From UBA11612 sp963662375 (GTDB lineage: Bacteria > Pseudomonadota > Alphaproteobacteria > Rhodospirillales > Rhodospirillaceae): 64,000 nucleotides of DNA. Below the pieces are notes generated by a model. It had not been told where the DNA came from and searched no databases. It was given only the letters and a program-made list of their open reading frames with translations. Positions 52,314 to 61,337 of this stretch are shown here, in pieces (position 1 is the stretch's first letter; each line of letters starts with the position of its first letter). The stretch covers positions 434,001-498,000 of the forward strand of contig CAXXRP010000010.1 in NCBI GenBank assembly GCA_963662375.2, written 5' to 3'. Both the position numbers and the translations under genes were made by a program.

Positions 52314-53468
52314 GTGGATACTCATGCCCGAGAGAGCCTCAAAACCCTGCTGCCTGAAGGGCTGCGCGATATGCTGCCGCCGGATGCCGCATTCGAGTCC
52401 GACGCTGTCGATCGGCTAAAGCGTACGTTTGCCTCCAACGGGTATGAGCTTGTGAAGCCGCCGCTTGCTGAGTTCGAAGAAACTCTGTTGTCGGGCCTTG
52501 GGACGGCCATGGGCGCACGCATTTTCCGCATGCTCGATCCTGTGTCACGCCGTACTATGGGGATGCGCGCAGACATCACCACCCAAGTCGCGCGTATTGC
52601 TGCAACCCGTCTCGCGACAAACCCGCGTCCGCTAAGGTTGATGTATGCTGGCCAAGTTTTGCGATTGCAGGGTACCCATTTGGAGCCAGAGCGCCAATTC
52701 TCGCAAGCTGGTCTCGAGCTTATTGGTGCGCCTGAAGGGGCTGCGGACGCCGAAGTTATCGTAATTGTTACCGAAGCGTTAGCGGCGCTGGGTGTTGCCG
52801 GTGTGAGTGTGGACTTGGCGCTGCCCACCCTCGTGCCCTCAATACTTTCGGCCACGGAAGTTCCAGAAAGGAACGATGATCAACTGCGCGTAGCATTGGA
52901 TCATAAGGATGTGGCCGAGATTAAAGCACTAGGGGCAGACGCAGGGGCAGCACTGACGAGTTTGGTGTCTGCCTCGGGCCCCTACGAAGATGCCGTTGCG
53001 CGCATAGCAAAAATTAAGCTTCCCAAACAAGCTGAAGCCGCATGGCGTGGATTAACTTCTGTCGCTGAAGCCGTATGCGCGGCGTCTCCCGATTTATCTT
53101 TAACCGTTGACGTCGTCGAAAACCGGGGTTTCGAGTATCATAGTGGCGTAACTTTTTCTGTATTCGCCCATGGATCGCAGCGTGAGTTGGGCCGGGGAGG
53201 GCGCTACCGCCTTGTCCACAACGATGGTAGCGAGCCCGCCACTGGTGCGACGTTTCTGGTCGACGCGCTCCTCGGCGTTATCCCGCGGAGAGCGCAAGCG
53301 AAGAGACTATATGTTCCGTTTTCTACGCCACGGGCTACGGTTGCTTTACGGCAGGGCGAAGGCTGGAGCATCGTCGCGGGCCTCGCAAAGAACGATGATG
53401 AGACGGCGGATGCGCGGAGTCTGAATTGCAGTCACATTCTGGCGGGCGGGAGCCCAAAAGAGCTTTAG
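52314..53468 (+). CDS. hisZ: ATP phosphoribosyltransferase regulatory subunit HisZ
   Basis: About 384 residues, similar to class II histidyl-tRNA synthetase but without its anticodon domain. 'LLPEGLRDMLPPDAAFESDA', 'ANGYELVKPPLAEFEE' (as 'SNGYELVKPP'), 'TMGMRADITTQVARIAATRL', 'QVLRLQGTHLEPERQFSQAG' and 'RELGRGGRYRLV'. It activates the short HisG in histidine synthesis; HisG is not in the window. GTG 52314 is chosen; the frame is open to 52200 inside serA. Confidence 0.88.
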   Translation: MDTHARESLKTLLPEGLRDMLPPDAAFESDAVDRLKRTFASNGYELVKPPLAEFEETLLSGLGTAMGARIFRMLDPVSRRTMGMRADITTQVARIAATRLATNPRPLRLMYAGQVLRLQGTHLEPERQFSQAGLELIGAPEGAADAEVIVIVTEALAALGVAGVSVDLALPTLVPSILSATEVPERNDDQLRVALDHKDVAEIKALGADAGAALTSLVSASGPYEDAVARIAKIKLPKQAEAAWRGLTSVAEAVCAASPDLSLTVDVVENRGFEYHSGVTFSVFAHGSQRELGRGGRYRLVHNDGSEPATGATFLVDALLGVIPRRAQAKRLYVPFSTPRATVALRQGEGWSIVAGLAKNDDETADARSLNCSHILAGGSPKEL

Positions 53469-53489
53469 GACAAAGGACACTGTTTTGAG

Positions 53490-54779
53490 ATGGCGAACGT
53501 AGCGGTCGTCGGCTCGCAATGGGGCGATGAGGGTAAAGGGAAAATCGTAGATTGGCTTTCTGAGCGTGCCGACATGGTGGTGCGCTTTCAAGGGGGCCAC
53601 AATGCTGGTCATACGCTGGTTATCGGCAATGAAACCTATAAGCTTTCACTACTGCCTTCCGGCGTTATCCGCGGGAAGCCATCTATTATCGGCAATGGTG
53701 TCGTCGTTGATCCGTGGGCGCTACTCGACGAAATCAAGCGCATTGGCGAGCAGGGCGTGGTCATAACGCCGGAAGTCTTGAAACTAGCGGACAACGCGTC
53801 GTTGATTTTGCCGCTCCATAGAAATTTGGACCAGGCCCGTGAATTTGCCGCCGGTTCGGAGAAAATTGGGACGACGGGCCGAGGGATCGGTCCCGCCTAT
53901 GAGGATAAGGTCGGGCGCCGTGCCATTCGAGTGTGCGATTTGGCCGATGAAGCAACGCTAATTCTGAAAGTCGAGCGCCTATTGGCACATCATAACGCCT
54001 TGCTAAGAGGTTTGAGCCAAAAGGAAGCGAATGGCGCCGAACTTGTCGCTCTGTTGAAAGGGGTTGCGCCGCAAATCCTCCCCTTTGCGGTTCCCGCGTG
54101 GGAGATTCTGGCGGAGGCACGCCACGCTGGACGGCGGATTCTGTTCGAGGGTGCGCAAGGTGCGATGCTGGACGTAGATCACGGGACCTACCCCTTCGTG
54201 ACCTCGTCCAATACAGTATCCGGCATGGCGGCCGTAGGTACCGGCATGGGTCCAAGTGCGGTAGGGTATGTGTTGGGAATCACGAAAGCCTACACAACGC
54301 GAGTCGGGTCGGGACCATTTCCCACGGAATTGTATGACAGCGTTGGTCAGACTCTTGGTGAGAGGGGCCGCGAGTTCGGCACCGTGACGGGTCGTGCCCG
54401 GCGGTGTGGCTGGTTTGATCCGGTCATGGTGCGCCAAGCCATCAAAGTCAGCGGTATCAATGGTATCGCACTCACTAAACTGGATGTTTTGGACACCCTT
54501 AGTGAATTAAAAGTTTGTACTAGCTACGATCTCAACGGATCGCAGATTGCTAGATTTCCCTCGTCTATGTCCGACCAAGCGGCCGTAAAACCCATATATG
54601 AATCCATGCCTGGCTGGGAAAAATCCACCCAAGGGGCTCGGAGTTGGGCGGATTTGCCGGCCAATGCGATTAAGTATATTCGCCGAATTGAAGAGCTAAT
54701 TGGGGCGCCGGTAGCGCTGTTGTCTACAAGCCCACAGCGCGACGATACCATCCTTGTTCGTGATCCCTTTGCGGACTGA
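53490..54779 (+). CDS. purA: Adenylosuccinate synthetase
   Basis: 429 residues. P-loop 'VVGSQWGDEGKGKIVDWLSE', 'RFQGGHNAGHTLVI', 'TTGRGIGPAYEDKVGRRAIR', 'EGAQGAMLDVDHGTYPFVTS' and 'GRARRCGWFDPVMVRQAI'. It commits IMP to AMP using GTP and aspartate. 21 bases after hisZ; serC-serA-hisZ-purA is a standard alphaproteobacterial run. It converges on rluD with 31 bases between. Confidence 0.97.
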   Translation: MANVAVVGSQWGDEGKGKIVDWLSERADMVVRFQGGHNAGHTLVIGNETYKLSLLPSGVIRGKPSIIGNGVVVDPWALLDEIKRIGEQGVVITPEVLKLADNASLILPLHRNLDQAREFAAGSEKIGTTGRGIGPAYEDKVGRRAIRVCDLADEATLILKVERLLAHHNALLRGLSQKEANGAELVALLKGVAPQILPFAVPAWEILAEARHAGRRILFEGAQGAMLDVDHGTYPFVTSSNTVSGMAAVGTGMGPSAVGYVLGITKAYTTRVGSGPFPTELYDSVGQTLGERGREFGTVTGRARRCGWFDPVMVRQAIKVSGINGIALTKLDVLDTLSELKVCTSYDLNGSQIARFPSSMSDQAAVKPIYESMPGWEKSTQGARSWADLPANAIKYIRRIEELIGAPVALLSTSPQRDDTILVRDPFAD

Positions 54780-54810
54780 GTACAGGCCCGTGAAGAGTGG
54801 TTCCCGGCAT

Positions 54811-55803
54811 TTATTTTTTGGTCTCGTTCACCAACACTTCCTTTAAGGATATCAAATCCTCAGGCAGCGAGCATTCAAATTGAAGTCGTTTGCCGGTGGC
54901 GGGGTGTAAAAATCCTAGGACCGCGGCGTGAAGAGCTTGCCGCGGGAAAGCCCTAATCGCCGCGCGCCCCTCCGCCGTGAATTCACGCAGCAATTGTGTT
55001 CTCCCGCCGCCGTAAAGCGAATCTCCGATAAGTGGGTGCCCTCGGCTCGCCATATGGACGCGAATTTGATGCGTGCGCCCTGTTGTCAATGTGCACCGCA
55101 CGTGTGCCGCAATCGCGCCATAGGTCGCCTTCGTACCATACCTAGTTTCAGCGGCTTTACCTCCGCGAGCAACTATGGCCATTTTTTTTCTGTTGCGCGG
55201 GCTGCGGCCAATGGCGCCTGCGATTGCACCCTTAGGCGGTCGTGGCGGTTCCCACACGAACGCATCGTAGGTTCGGTCAATGGTGTGTTCCACGAATTGA
55301 GCCGCAAGGCCGGTGTGCACATCATGCGTTTTTGCGGCGACCAATAGGCCGCTCGTGTCTTTATCAATACGGTGCACGATACCTGGTCTGCGTATTCCCC
55401 CAATTCCCTGTAGGCTTTCGCCACAGTGGGCGAGCAATGCGTTTACCAAGGTTTGGTCGGGATTGCCTGGCGCAGGATGAACGACCAAACCTGGTGCCTT
55501 ATTGATGACAATCAGACTTTCGTCTTCGAAGATAATATCCAGGTCCATCCGCTGTGCCACAGGGCGCGCGACTTCGGGCGCGGGAAAATGCACGATGACC
55601 GCCTGGCGGGGCTTGATCCGGTAGGCAGGGTCAAGCTGTGGAACATCGGCGATGGTTACAGCTCCCTGCTCAATCAATGTTCGAAGTCGTGAGCGCGACG
55701 CCTCGGGGAACACCTCAGCGAGCCACTTGTCGAGACGCGCGCCCGATACATCTTGTGGAACAATTACGATGCGTTGAGTCGCTGAGGGGAGAGTGTCTGT
55801 CAT
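54811..55803 (-). CDS. rluD: 23S rRNA pseudouridine synthase RluD
   Basis: 330 residues. An S4 RNA-binding domain at residues about 20-80 ('GARLDKWLAEVFPEASRSRL') precedes the synthase domain with catalytic Asp in 'GIVHRIDKDTSGLLVAAKTH'. 'TTGRTHQIRVHMASRGHPLI' and 'RQALHAAVLGFLHPATGKRL' follow. It modifies helix 69 of 23S rRNA. Divergent from the JAMM protease gene with 80 bases between starts. Confidence 0.94.
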   Translation of the reverse strand: MTDTLPSATQRIVIVPQDVSGARLDKWLAEVFPEASRSRLRTLIEQGAVTIADVPQLDPAYRIKPRQAVIVHFPAPEVARPVAQRMDLDIIFEDESLIVINKAPGLVVHPAPGNPDQTLVNALLAHCGESLQGIGGIRRPGIVHRIDKDTSGLLVAAKTHDVHTGLAAQFVEHTIDRTYDAFVWEPPRPPKGAIAGAIGRSPRNRKKMAIVARGGKAAETRYGTKATYGAIAAHVRCTLTTGRTHQIRVHMASRGHPLIGDSLYGGGRTQLLREFTAEGRAAIRAFPRQALHAAVLGFLHPATGKRLQFECSLPEDLISLKEVLVNETKK

Positions 55804-55883
55804 TGCAGCTACATGTTTACCGATTTAAGCTCAGCTACTGTACCCGGTGCCGCCCTTTTCGTCATCGCGTCATATAGGCCTGG

Positions 55884-56324
55884 ATGCTGACCATGACACC
55901 TTGCCGCATCGAGTTTTTATCAGGACATTTAGAGGCAATGCGGAGTGCTGCTGCTGCTGCATATCCGAACGAATGTTGTGGCTTGCTTGCTGGCTCTGGC
56001 CTAGAGGTTGTAACGGTTACTCTTGTGAGGCAGAGCGCCAATTTAGCTGTCAACCGAAAGACGGAGTTTGCTGTGGATCCACAGATGCAATTCGACTTGA
56101 TGCGAGAATTGCGCGGCACCCCATATCACATCGTTGGGCACTATCACTCCCATCCGAATGGCATTTTGGTGCCTTCCTCGCGCGACATCGCGGGGGCTCA
56201 CGATCCGAACGCAATTTGGATCATCATATCCGTCAATGGCAACGAGCCAGCAATACTACGAGCTGTCACTATTCGATGTGGCGAGGGAGAGTTTTCAGAA
56301 ATTCCGGTTGTAATTTTACCATAG
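55884..56324 (+). CDS. JAMM/MPN-domain metallopeptidase (M67 family)
   Basis: 146 residues, a single MPN+ domain. The general-base Glu is in 'YPNECCGLLAG'; the zinc site is 'VGHYHSHPNGILVPSSRDIA' (HxHP...S..D). 'WIIISVNGNEPAILRAVTI' follows. Bacterial stand-alone JAMM proteins of this size cleave isopeptide-like or thiocarboxylate-carrier tails (Mec+/CysM type) or act in signalling; the target is unknown. It lies next to rluD, a usual alphaproteobacterial neighbour. Confidence 0.88.
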   Translation: MLTMTPCRIEFLSGHLEAMRSAAAAAYPNECCGLLAGSGLEVVTVTLVRQSANLAVNRKTEFAVDPQMQFDLMRELRGTPYHIVGHYHSHPNGILVPSSRDIAGAHDPNAIWIIISVNGNEPAILRAVTIRCGEGEFSEIPVVILP

Positions 56325-56415
56325 TGTTGACATCCAGCAACTCGCTTTGGGTTTCTGAATCGCGCGAGCAATGGCATAGTCTTGGATGGAACCGGTCATC
56401 GAGGAAGGGCATAAA

Positions 56416-57321
56416 ATGATTCGCGAGCATCTGATCTGTGTAGCCGCATGCGCCTTAATCCTGACGGCGGGTCCTGCCGCGGCGCAAAATGACATGGGGA
56501 ATGTCGAAATAAAGACTGTCCCGGTCGCGGAAAACATCTACATGCTTGTGGGGGAGGGCGGAAACATCGGCCTTTGTGTTGGCGAGAACGCGGTTTTCAT
56601 GATCGACAATCAATTCGCTCCGCTAACAGGTAAAATTGTAGATGCGGTTAGGCGGCTGTCCGACCAGCCAATTAAAGTTCTGCTGAATACCCATTGGCAT
56701 TTCGATCATACGGGCGGGAACGCAAACTTTGGTATAGCAGGTACTACGATCATCGCTCATGACAGCGTGTACGCGCGTATGAGTACCGACCAAAAAATCC
56801 CGCGATCGGAAGCAATTACACCGCCGTCGCCACAGGTGGCCCTCCCAGTTATTACGTACGCTGAGGGTGTGACGATTCACCTTTGTGGTTATACTATCCG
56901 CGTGCAACGGGTTGGTCCAGCTCATACGGACGGCGATACCGTGGTGCATTTTGTTGAAGCTGATGTTTACCATCTGGGTGATACCTTTTTTAGCGGCTTT
57001 TACCCGTTTTTTGACCAAAGCTCTGGCGGAGACTTTAACGGGATGGTCAGCACCGCCAAACAATATGCAGATCGAGTTTCATCGACCGCTAAAATAATTC
57101 CTGGTCACGGCCCTTTGTCCACAAAGGAAGATCTCGTAATTTACGCCAAAGTTTTGGAGATAATTCGCGACCGTATCGCGGCCGCAATCAGAGACGGCAA
57201 GACTCTGGTCGAGATCAATGAGATGCAGCTGACCAAGGAGTTCGACATTGAGTGGGGTGATGGATTTCTCACTCCCGACGAATTTCGGCAGCTTGTTTAC
57301 GCAAGCCTTGGCGGGAAATGA
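56416..57321 (+). CDS. MBL-fold metallo-hydrolase, exported
   Basis: About 301 residues. The signal peptide 'MIREHLICVAACALILTAGP' is cleaved near AAA-QND. The zinc motif is 'LLNTHWHFDHTGGNANFG', with further ligands in 'GPAHTDGDTVVHF', 'VYHLGDTFFSGFYPF' and 'KIIPGHGPLSTKEDL'. It resembles the SoxH/quinoprotein-relay group of periplasmic beta-lactamase-fold hydrolases. Substrate not known. ATG 56416 follows AAGGG. It is followed closely by a broken aminotransferase gene. Confidence 0.87.
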   Translation: MIREHLICVAACALILTAGPAAAQNDMGNVEIKTVPVAENIYMLVGEGGNIGLCVGENAVFMIDNQFAPLTGKIVDAVRRLSDQPIKVLLNTHWHFDHTGGNANFGIAGTTIIAHDSVYARMSTDQKIPRSEAITPPSPQVALPVITYAEGVTIHLCGYTIRVQRVGPAHTDGDTVVHFVEADVYHLGDTFFSGFYPFFDQSSGGDFNGMVSTAKQYADRVSSTAKIIPGHGPLSTKEDLVIYAKVLEIIRDRIAAAIRDGKTLVEINEMQLTKEFDIEWGDGFLTPDEFRQLVYASLGGK

Positions 57322-57364
57322 GGAAGGCCGCGATGAAGACTGGGATGGGTCGGGAGCCTTTCGT

Positions 57365-58506
57365 ATGACATTCCCGTTTTCTCGGCGGGAGATATTAGGC
57401 TGCTCTGGCGGTGTAGCGGTGGGCCTGATTGCGGGCGCTAATTTTCCGAATGGAAAGGTTGCACTTAAACGGCGGAAGGTGGAAGACGGTCACGAAGCCG
57501 CTTCGGAATCCATCGCTATCCGCTTATTTTTCAACGAAAACCCTTACGGTCCCCCAGACAGCGCGAAACGAGCCATGCGGGCCATGATTGATGGAACCTG
57601 GAGATATGGCCACGAGGATGTGCGGCTGTTGCGTAGTGTGATCGCTGAACAAGAAGGGCTTCGGCCGGACAATGTCATTATCACCGAAGGTTCGGGGGAA
57701 CTTCTAAAGATCGCCGGGTTGGTATTCGGCGCAGGCAAAGATGTCGTTTCAGCAATGCCGACGTTTACCATACTAGCGGACTACGCGATTCGAAATGGAG
57801 GGCGGATCGAGTGGGTGGACCTGGACAGTGATATGCGCGTCGATTTGTCGGCAATGGAAGATCGCGTTGCCGACCATACCGGTGTTATTTACGTATGTAA
57901 CCCAAACAATCCGACCGGTACAATTGTAAATCCGGATGACTTACGTGGCTTTATTCGCGCTGTTTCGCAGCGTGCAACTGTGCTGGTCGATGAAGCTTAT
58001 ATCGATCTCACGGATGAACCGCAGAAAAACTCGATGGTGAACCAGATCAAGGCGGGACTGAATGTCGTTGTCTCCCGTACATTTCCAAAGTGTATGGTAT
58101 GGCGGGCTTAAGGATCGGGTATGGACTTGGGCGTCCAGATGTCATCGCTCGTCTTGAGCAGAGGCGGATATCGATTCCAAATCTCTTAGGGCTAACAGCT
58201 GCATTGGCTAGTTATGGCGACCAACGTTTTCTTGCCTATAGCCGCGAAATGATTCGTGCCGGCATCGTATGAACGTGCACGTTTTTCGACGAGATGAGTC
58301 TGCGTTATCTACCGACGCAGGGCAATTTTGTGCTGTTTGATACCGGCCGCCCGAGCGCTGAGTTTTTTCATCATATGCGGAATCGCAATGCGCTGGTCGC
58401 GCCAATGATCGAGCCTCTTGGCTCGTGGGGACGAGTGAGCATTGGGCGTCTGGAACACATGGAGACGTTTGTCGATACTGCTCGGAGTTTTTTCCGGAGA
58501 ACGTAA
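57365..58506 (+). pseudogene. Tat-signal PLP aminotransferase (HisC-like), broken
   Basis: Starts 'MTFPFSRREILGCSGGVAVG', a twin-arginine signal. Then come 'IRLFFNENPYGPPDSAKRAM', 'DNVIITEGSGELLKIAGLVF', 'VIYVCNPNNPTGTIV' and 'TVLVDEAYIDLT', a class I/II aminotransferase. At about 58085 a one-base change shifts the frame just before the PLP-lysine region. The other frame gives 'VYGMAGLRIGYGLGRPDVIA', ending at TGA 58272. The same frame is open again through 'MSLRYLPTQGNFVLFDTGRP' to 58506. One frameshift plus one nonsense codon, so no active enzyme is expected. Confidence 0.88.
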
Positions 58507-59224
58507 TGCCTAAAAGGCGACAGCGCGCCGCGGCTGTTTCCTGCGCGCCGTCACCTTGGGCCAGCTGGCCATATCGCGATTATAACCTGGTCATATGGTA
58601 TCTTCTGGTTGTTCGCATTGATGGCGAGATTGGCCCTGCCAACGATAAAGAAGATGAGGTCGGAAACAGCTTTCAGTGGGGAACGCCACGTGCCAGTGGT
58701 TCACCTAGGGTGTGGCGATGATATGAATCAGCGCCGTACCGTCGTCTACGATTTTCTCGGTCGCTATTTCAATAAACCGCACCCTAAAGGCTATTTTCGC
58801 GAGAACGTCGTTGGATTGTCGCAGCGGCGGTGCGGGAGAAATTCCGCGAGGACGTGGAAGCAGGATTGATGCCCCGCATAGTGACATCGCCCGAAATGCG
58901 GGAGACGTTGGCATCGCGATCAGGCCGGGAACCGAGTATCTCGAACACCCGGATTCCCACTCGCGGTTATTGTTGGCAAACCCCCGGCCGGCGGTGGTCC
59001 GGCCTGTTTCTTTGCAGACCGCTTAAGTTATGGAAGACAGGGCAAAGCTCGCCAACCCATAAAAAGTGGCCACCGCAAATTGTTTTCAGACTTTACGCAC
59101 AAACACCGTCAGTCGTGATGGGTATGCCGAAAGAAGGTAAAGGCGAGGATATGGCGCCAGAGTGTCGTGCCCTTGCTTTTGGTCGAAAAGCCAAACTTAT
59201 ACAGCGCGTGGGCGTGGGGTGAGA
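58507..59224. other. Decayed region, no intact gene
   Basis: Fragments in different frames look like old coding sequence. One has a possible membrane helix 'WSYGIFWLFALMARLALPTI' followed by 'HVPVVHLGCGDDMNQRRTVV'. Another reads 'VREKFREDVEAGLMPRIVTS', 'EMRETLA'. I cannot name the family. It adjoins two other disabled genes. Confidence 0.5.
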
Positions 59225-59641
59225 CTACTCAAGTTTAGCGCGCACTTGGATGTCGGGGGCGGCGAGACCCTTAGCCAAGACAAGCTTTATAAGCCGTGCG
59301 TCAAAGGTTTGATCTTCTCCTCTTTCCAGCACGGCTTCAAAGCGAGTTTCCCTCGCCGACCGCACGGCAGCCCCCCAAAGCTCCTCGGTTTCCGCGGGGC
59401 CGAGGATACAATACGACAGCAGAATTGCGGCGTTGCGCATAATTGAATCCATTGTGCCGTCGACGCCGCCTGCCCGAGACTCTTCCGCGACCGCCCAGTT
59501 GTAAATCACGTATTTCATGCCGTCGTCCAAACGAGCGGGGTGGACCTCCAGCTCGCCTAGGGTTCTGTCTAACAAATGCAGAGCCCATCGACGCTTACTT
59601 CCGATACCGAGAAAATCGAGTCCAAAAACCAAGGCCTGCAT
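59225..59641 (-). CDS. Hypothetical protein, possibly 5'-truncated
   Basis: 138 residues from ATG 59641: 'MQALVFGLDFLGIGSKRRWA', 'LGELEVHPARLDDGMKYVIY', 'MDSIMRNAAILLSYCILGPA'. Not recognised. The frame stays open about 150 bases upstream of the ATG, through 'NISEDLVLNSGSDYSTLVPI', without any ATG, GTG or TTG. This suggests the true start has been lost or mutated. No signal peptide; mixed helical composition. The stretch 59795-59927, up to the end of dadA, holds nothing. Confidence 0.5.
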   Translation of the reverse strand: MQALVFGLDFLGIGSKRRWALHLLDRTLGELEVHPARLDDGMKYVIYNWAVAEESRAGGVDGTMDSIMRNAAILLSYCILGPAETEELWGAAVRSARETRFEAVLERGEDQTFDARLIKLVLAKGLAAPDIQVRAKLE

Positions 59642-59927
59642 CCGAAGTGGAAGAATTTGTATAGGAACTAGCGTAGAGTAGTCGGAGCCCGAATTTAGTA
59701 CTAGGTCTTCGCTAATGTTCCCGAACGCACCACCCGGGCATGCGGTAGGGGAAAGATGACGCCGCTCCCAGTCTGCTGACCGAGCACATCTGTGCTAAAT
59801 GTGAAGCTGAGTTCCGGTGGGAACCCAGTAATCCTGAGGTGAAGGGTTCGCCGTTGCTAGCTCGCCTTGCCAAACCGTCGGACGAATGCGATTGCGGTTA
59901 CGGAAGTGTTGTAACCGAACTCGACAC

Positions 59928-61193
59928 TTAAGAACGCACAAAACGATCCAACGTGAGGCCAGACAGGTCAATTTCTGGCTCACGCCCCGCGAGTAGGTCG
60001 GCAACTGCCCGTGCCGAGCCGCAGGCCATTGTCCATCCAAGAGTGCCGTGTCCTGTATTCAGGAAAAGGTTCTCATAGGCTGTGCCGCCTAAAATCGGTA
60101 AGGAATCTGGGGTGGCGGGCCTTAGGCCGCACCAGGGGTTTAGTTCTATATATGATGAGGCGTGCGGGAAAAGACTCTGGGCGTTACGTTTGAGCGGTTC
60201 CACCCTTACCGGGTCCAGATACGTGTTCCACCCCGCCAGTTCAGCCGTGCCGGCAACCCGCATCGTATTGCCGAGGCGCGAAAACACCATAAACCGGGTT
60301 TCATCGGTTAGGCTTACCGTCGGCGCCTCGTCAGGGGTATCCAATTTGATACTTATTGAATAACCTTTTGCAGGATAAATTGGCAGGCGCAGGCCGAGAG
60401 GATCGGTCAGGTGGGGAGAGTAACTTCCCAGCGCAACTACGATCGCGTCTGCCTCCCAATCACCTTGATCTGTTATCACCCGTGAGACCCGGCGGCCCAA
60501 AGTTTCGAGTTTTTCGATGTTTACGCCGAAAAGAAATTTGACGCCACGTTCGACCGCCAATTTCTCGAGTTCTTCGGTGAAAAGATGGGCGTCTCCGCTC
60601 TCATCGTCTTGGCTCATTAAGCCGCCTGCAAGGTCGTTCTTAGCCGCGTGAGTCAGGGCGGGTTCCATTTTGACGCAGTCGCTGGGCGTGAGAATATCCT
60701 GAGGTAAACCAAGTGCGGACAGTTGTTCTGCCGTGGCGCGACCATGCGCGAATTCATCTGACGAGCGGTATATGTGCAAGATACCTTTGGTGACTTGATC
60801 GTATTGAATTCCCGTGTGTTGCCTAAGAGCCTTGAGGACAGAGCGGCTGTATAGAGCAATGCGGAGGATACGATCCATGTTGATCCGCGTCCGTTCGCTG
60901 GTGCAGTTGCGCAGAAACTTCAGGCCCCATGACCAAAGCGGTGGGTCCCAACGCCAGGGACGGAAAAGGAGCGGCGCGTCAGCCTGGAAAGTCCATAGGA
61001 AGGCCTGCCAAGGTACTCTTGGATTGGCCAAAGGTTTGGCGTGACAAGCAGAGATCTGGGCGCCGTTGGCGAAACTGGTTTCGAGGGCTGGGCCGGCCTG
61101 TCGGTCGAGCACAGTGACTTGGTGGCCGTCTTCAGCTAAAAAATAGGCAGTGGCGGTGCCTACTACACCGGCGCCCAGCACTAGGATCTTCAT
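59928..61193 (-). CDS. dadA: D-amino acid dehydrogenase
   Basis: 421 residues of the DAO family. FAD-binding N-terminus 'MKILVLGAGVVGTATAYFLA' and 'VTVLDRQAGPALETSFANGA'. Further motifs are 'DAIVVALGSYSPHLTDPLGL', 'LPIYPAKGYSISI' and the C-terminal 'NPWCGLRPATPDSLPILGGT', 'NLFLNTGHGTLGWTMACGSA'. It oxidises D-alanine and other D-amino acids, passing electrons to the respiratory chain. Alanine racemase is not adjacent. Divergent from nnr. Confidence 0.92.
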   Translation of the reverse strand: MKILVLGAGVVGTATAYFLAEDGHQVTVLDRQAGPALETSFANGAQISACHAKPLANPRVPWQAFLWTFQADAPLLFRPWRWDPPLWSWGLKFLRNCTSERTRINMDRILRIALYSRSVLKALRQHTGIQYDQVTKGILHIYRSSDEFAHGRATAEQLSALGLPQDILTPSDCVKMEPALTHAAKNDLAGGLMSQDDESGDAHLFTEELEKLAVERGVKFLFGVNIEKLETLGRRVSRVITDQGDWEADAIVVALGSYSPHLTDPLGLRLPIYPAKGYSISIKLDTPDEAPTVSLTDETRFMVFSRLGNTMRVAGTAELAGWNTYLDPVRVEPLKRNAQSLFPHASSYIELNPWCGLRPATPDSLPILGGTAYENLFLNTGHGTLGWTMACGSARAVADLLAGREPEIDLSGLTLDRFVRS

Positions 61194-61337
61194 CTCGTTC
61201 GTGCCCGCGAATACATGTCGCCGTTCACTAATTCACTTGTTCAGCCGCATTGCGTTGCCGCAAGGTATAGACCATTGGCGTCATGAGCAAAAAATCCCGC
61301 TAGAGAGCGCCTGATGCGGATACAACAGGTATTGTTT

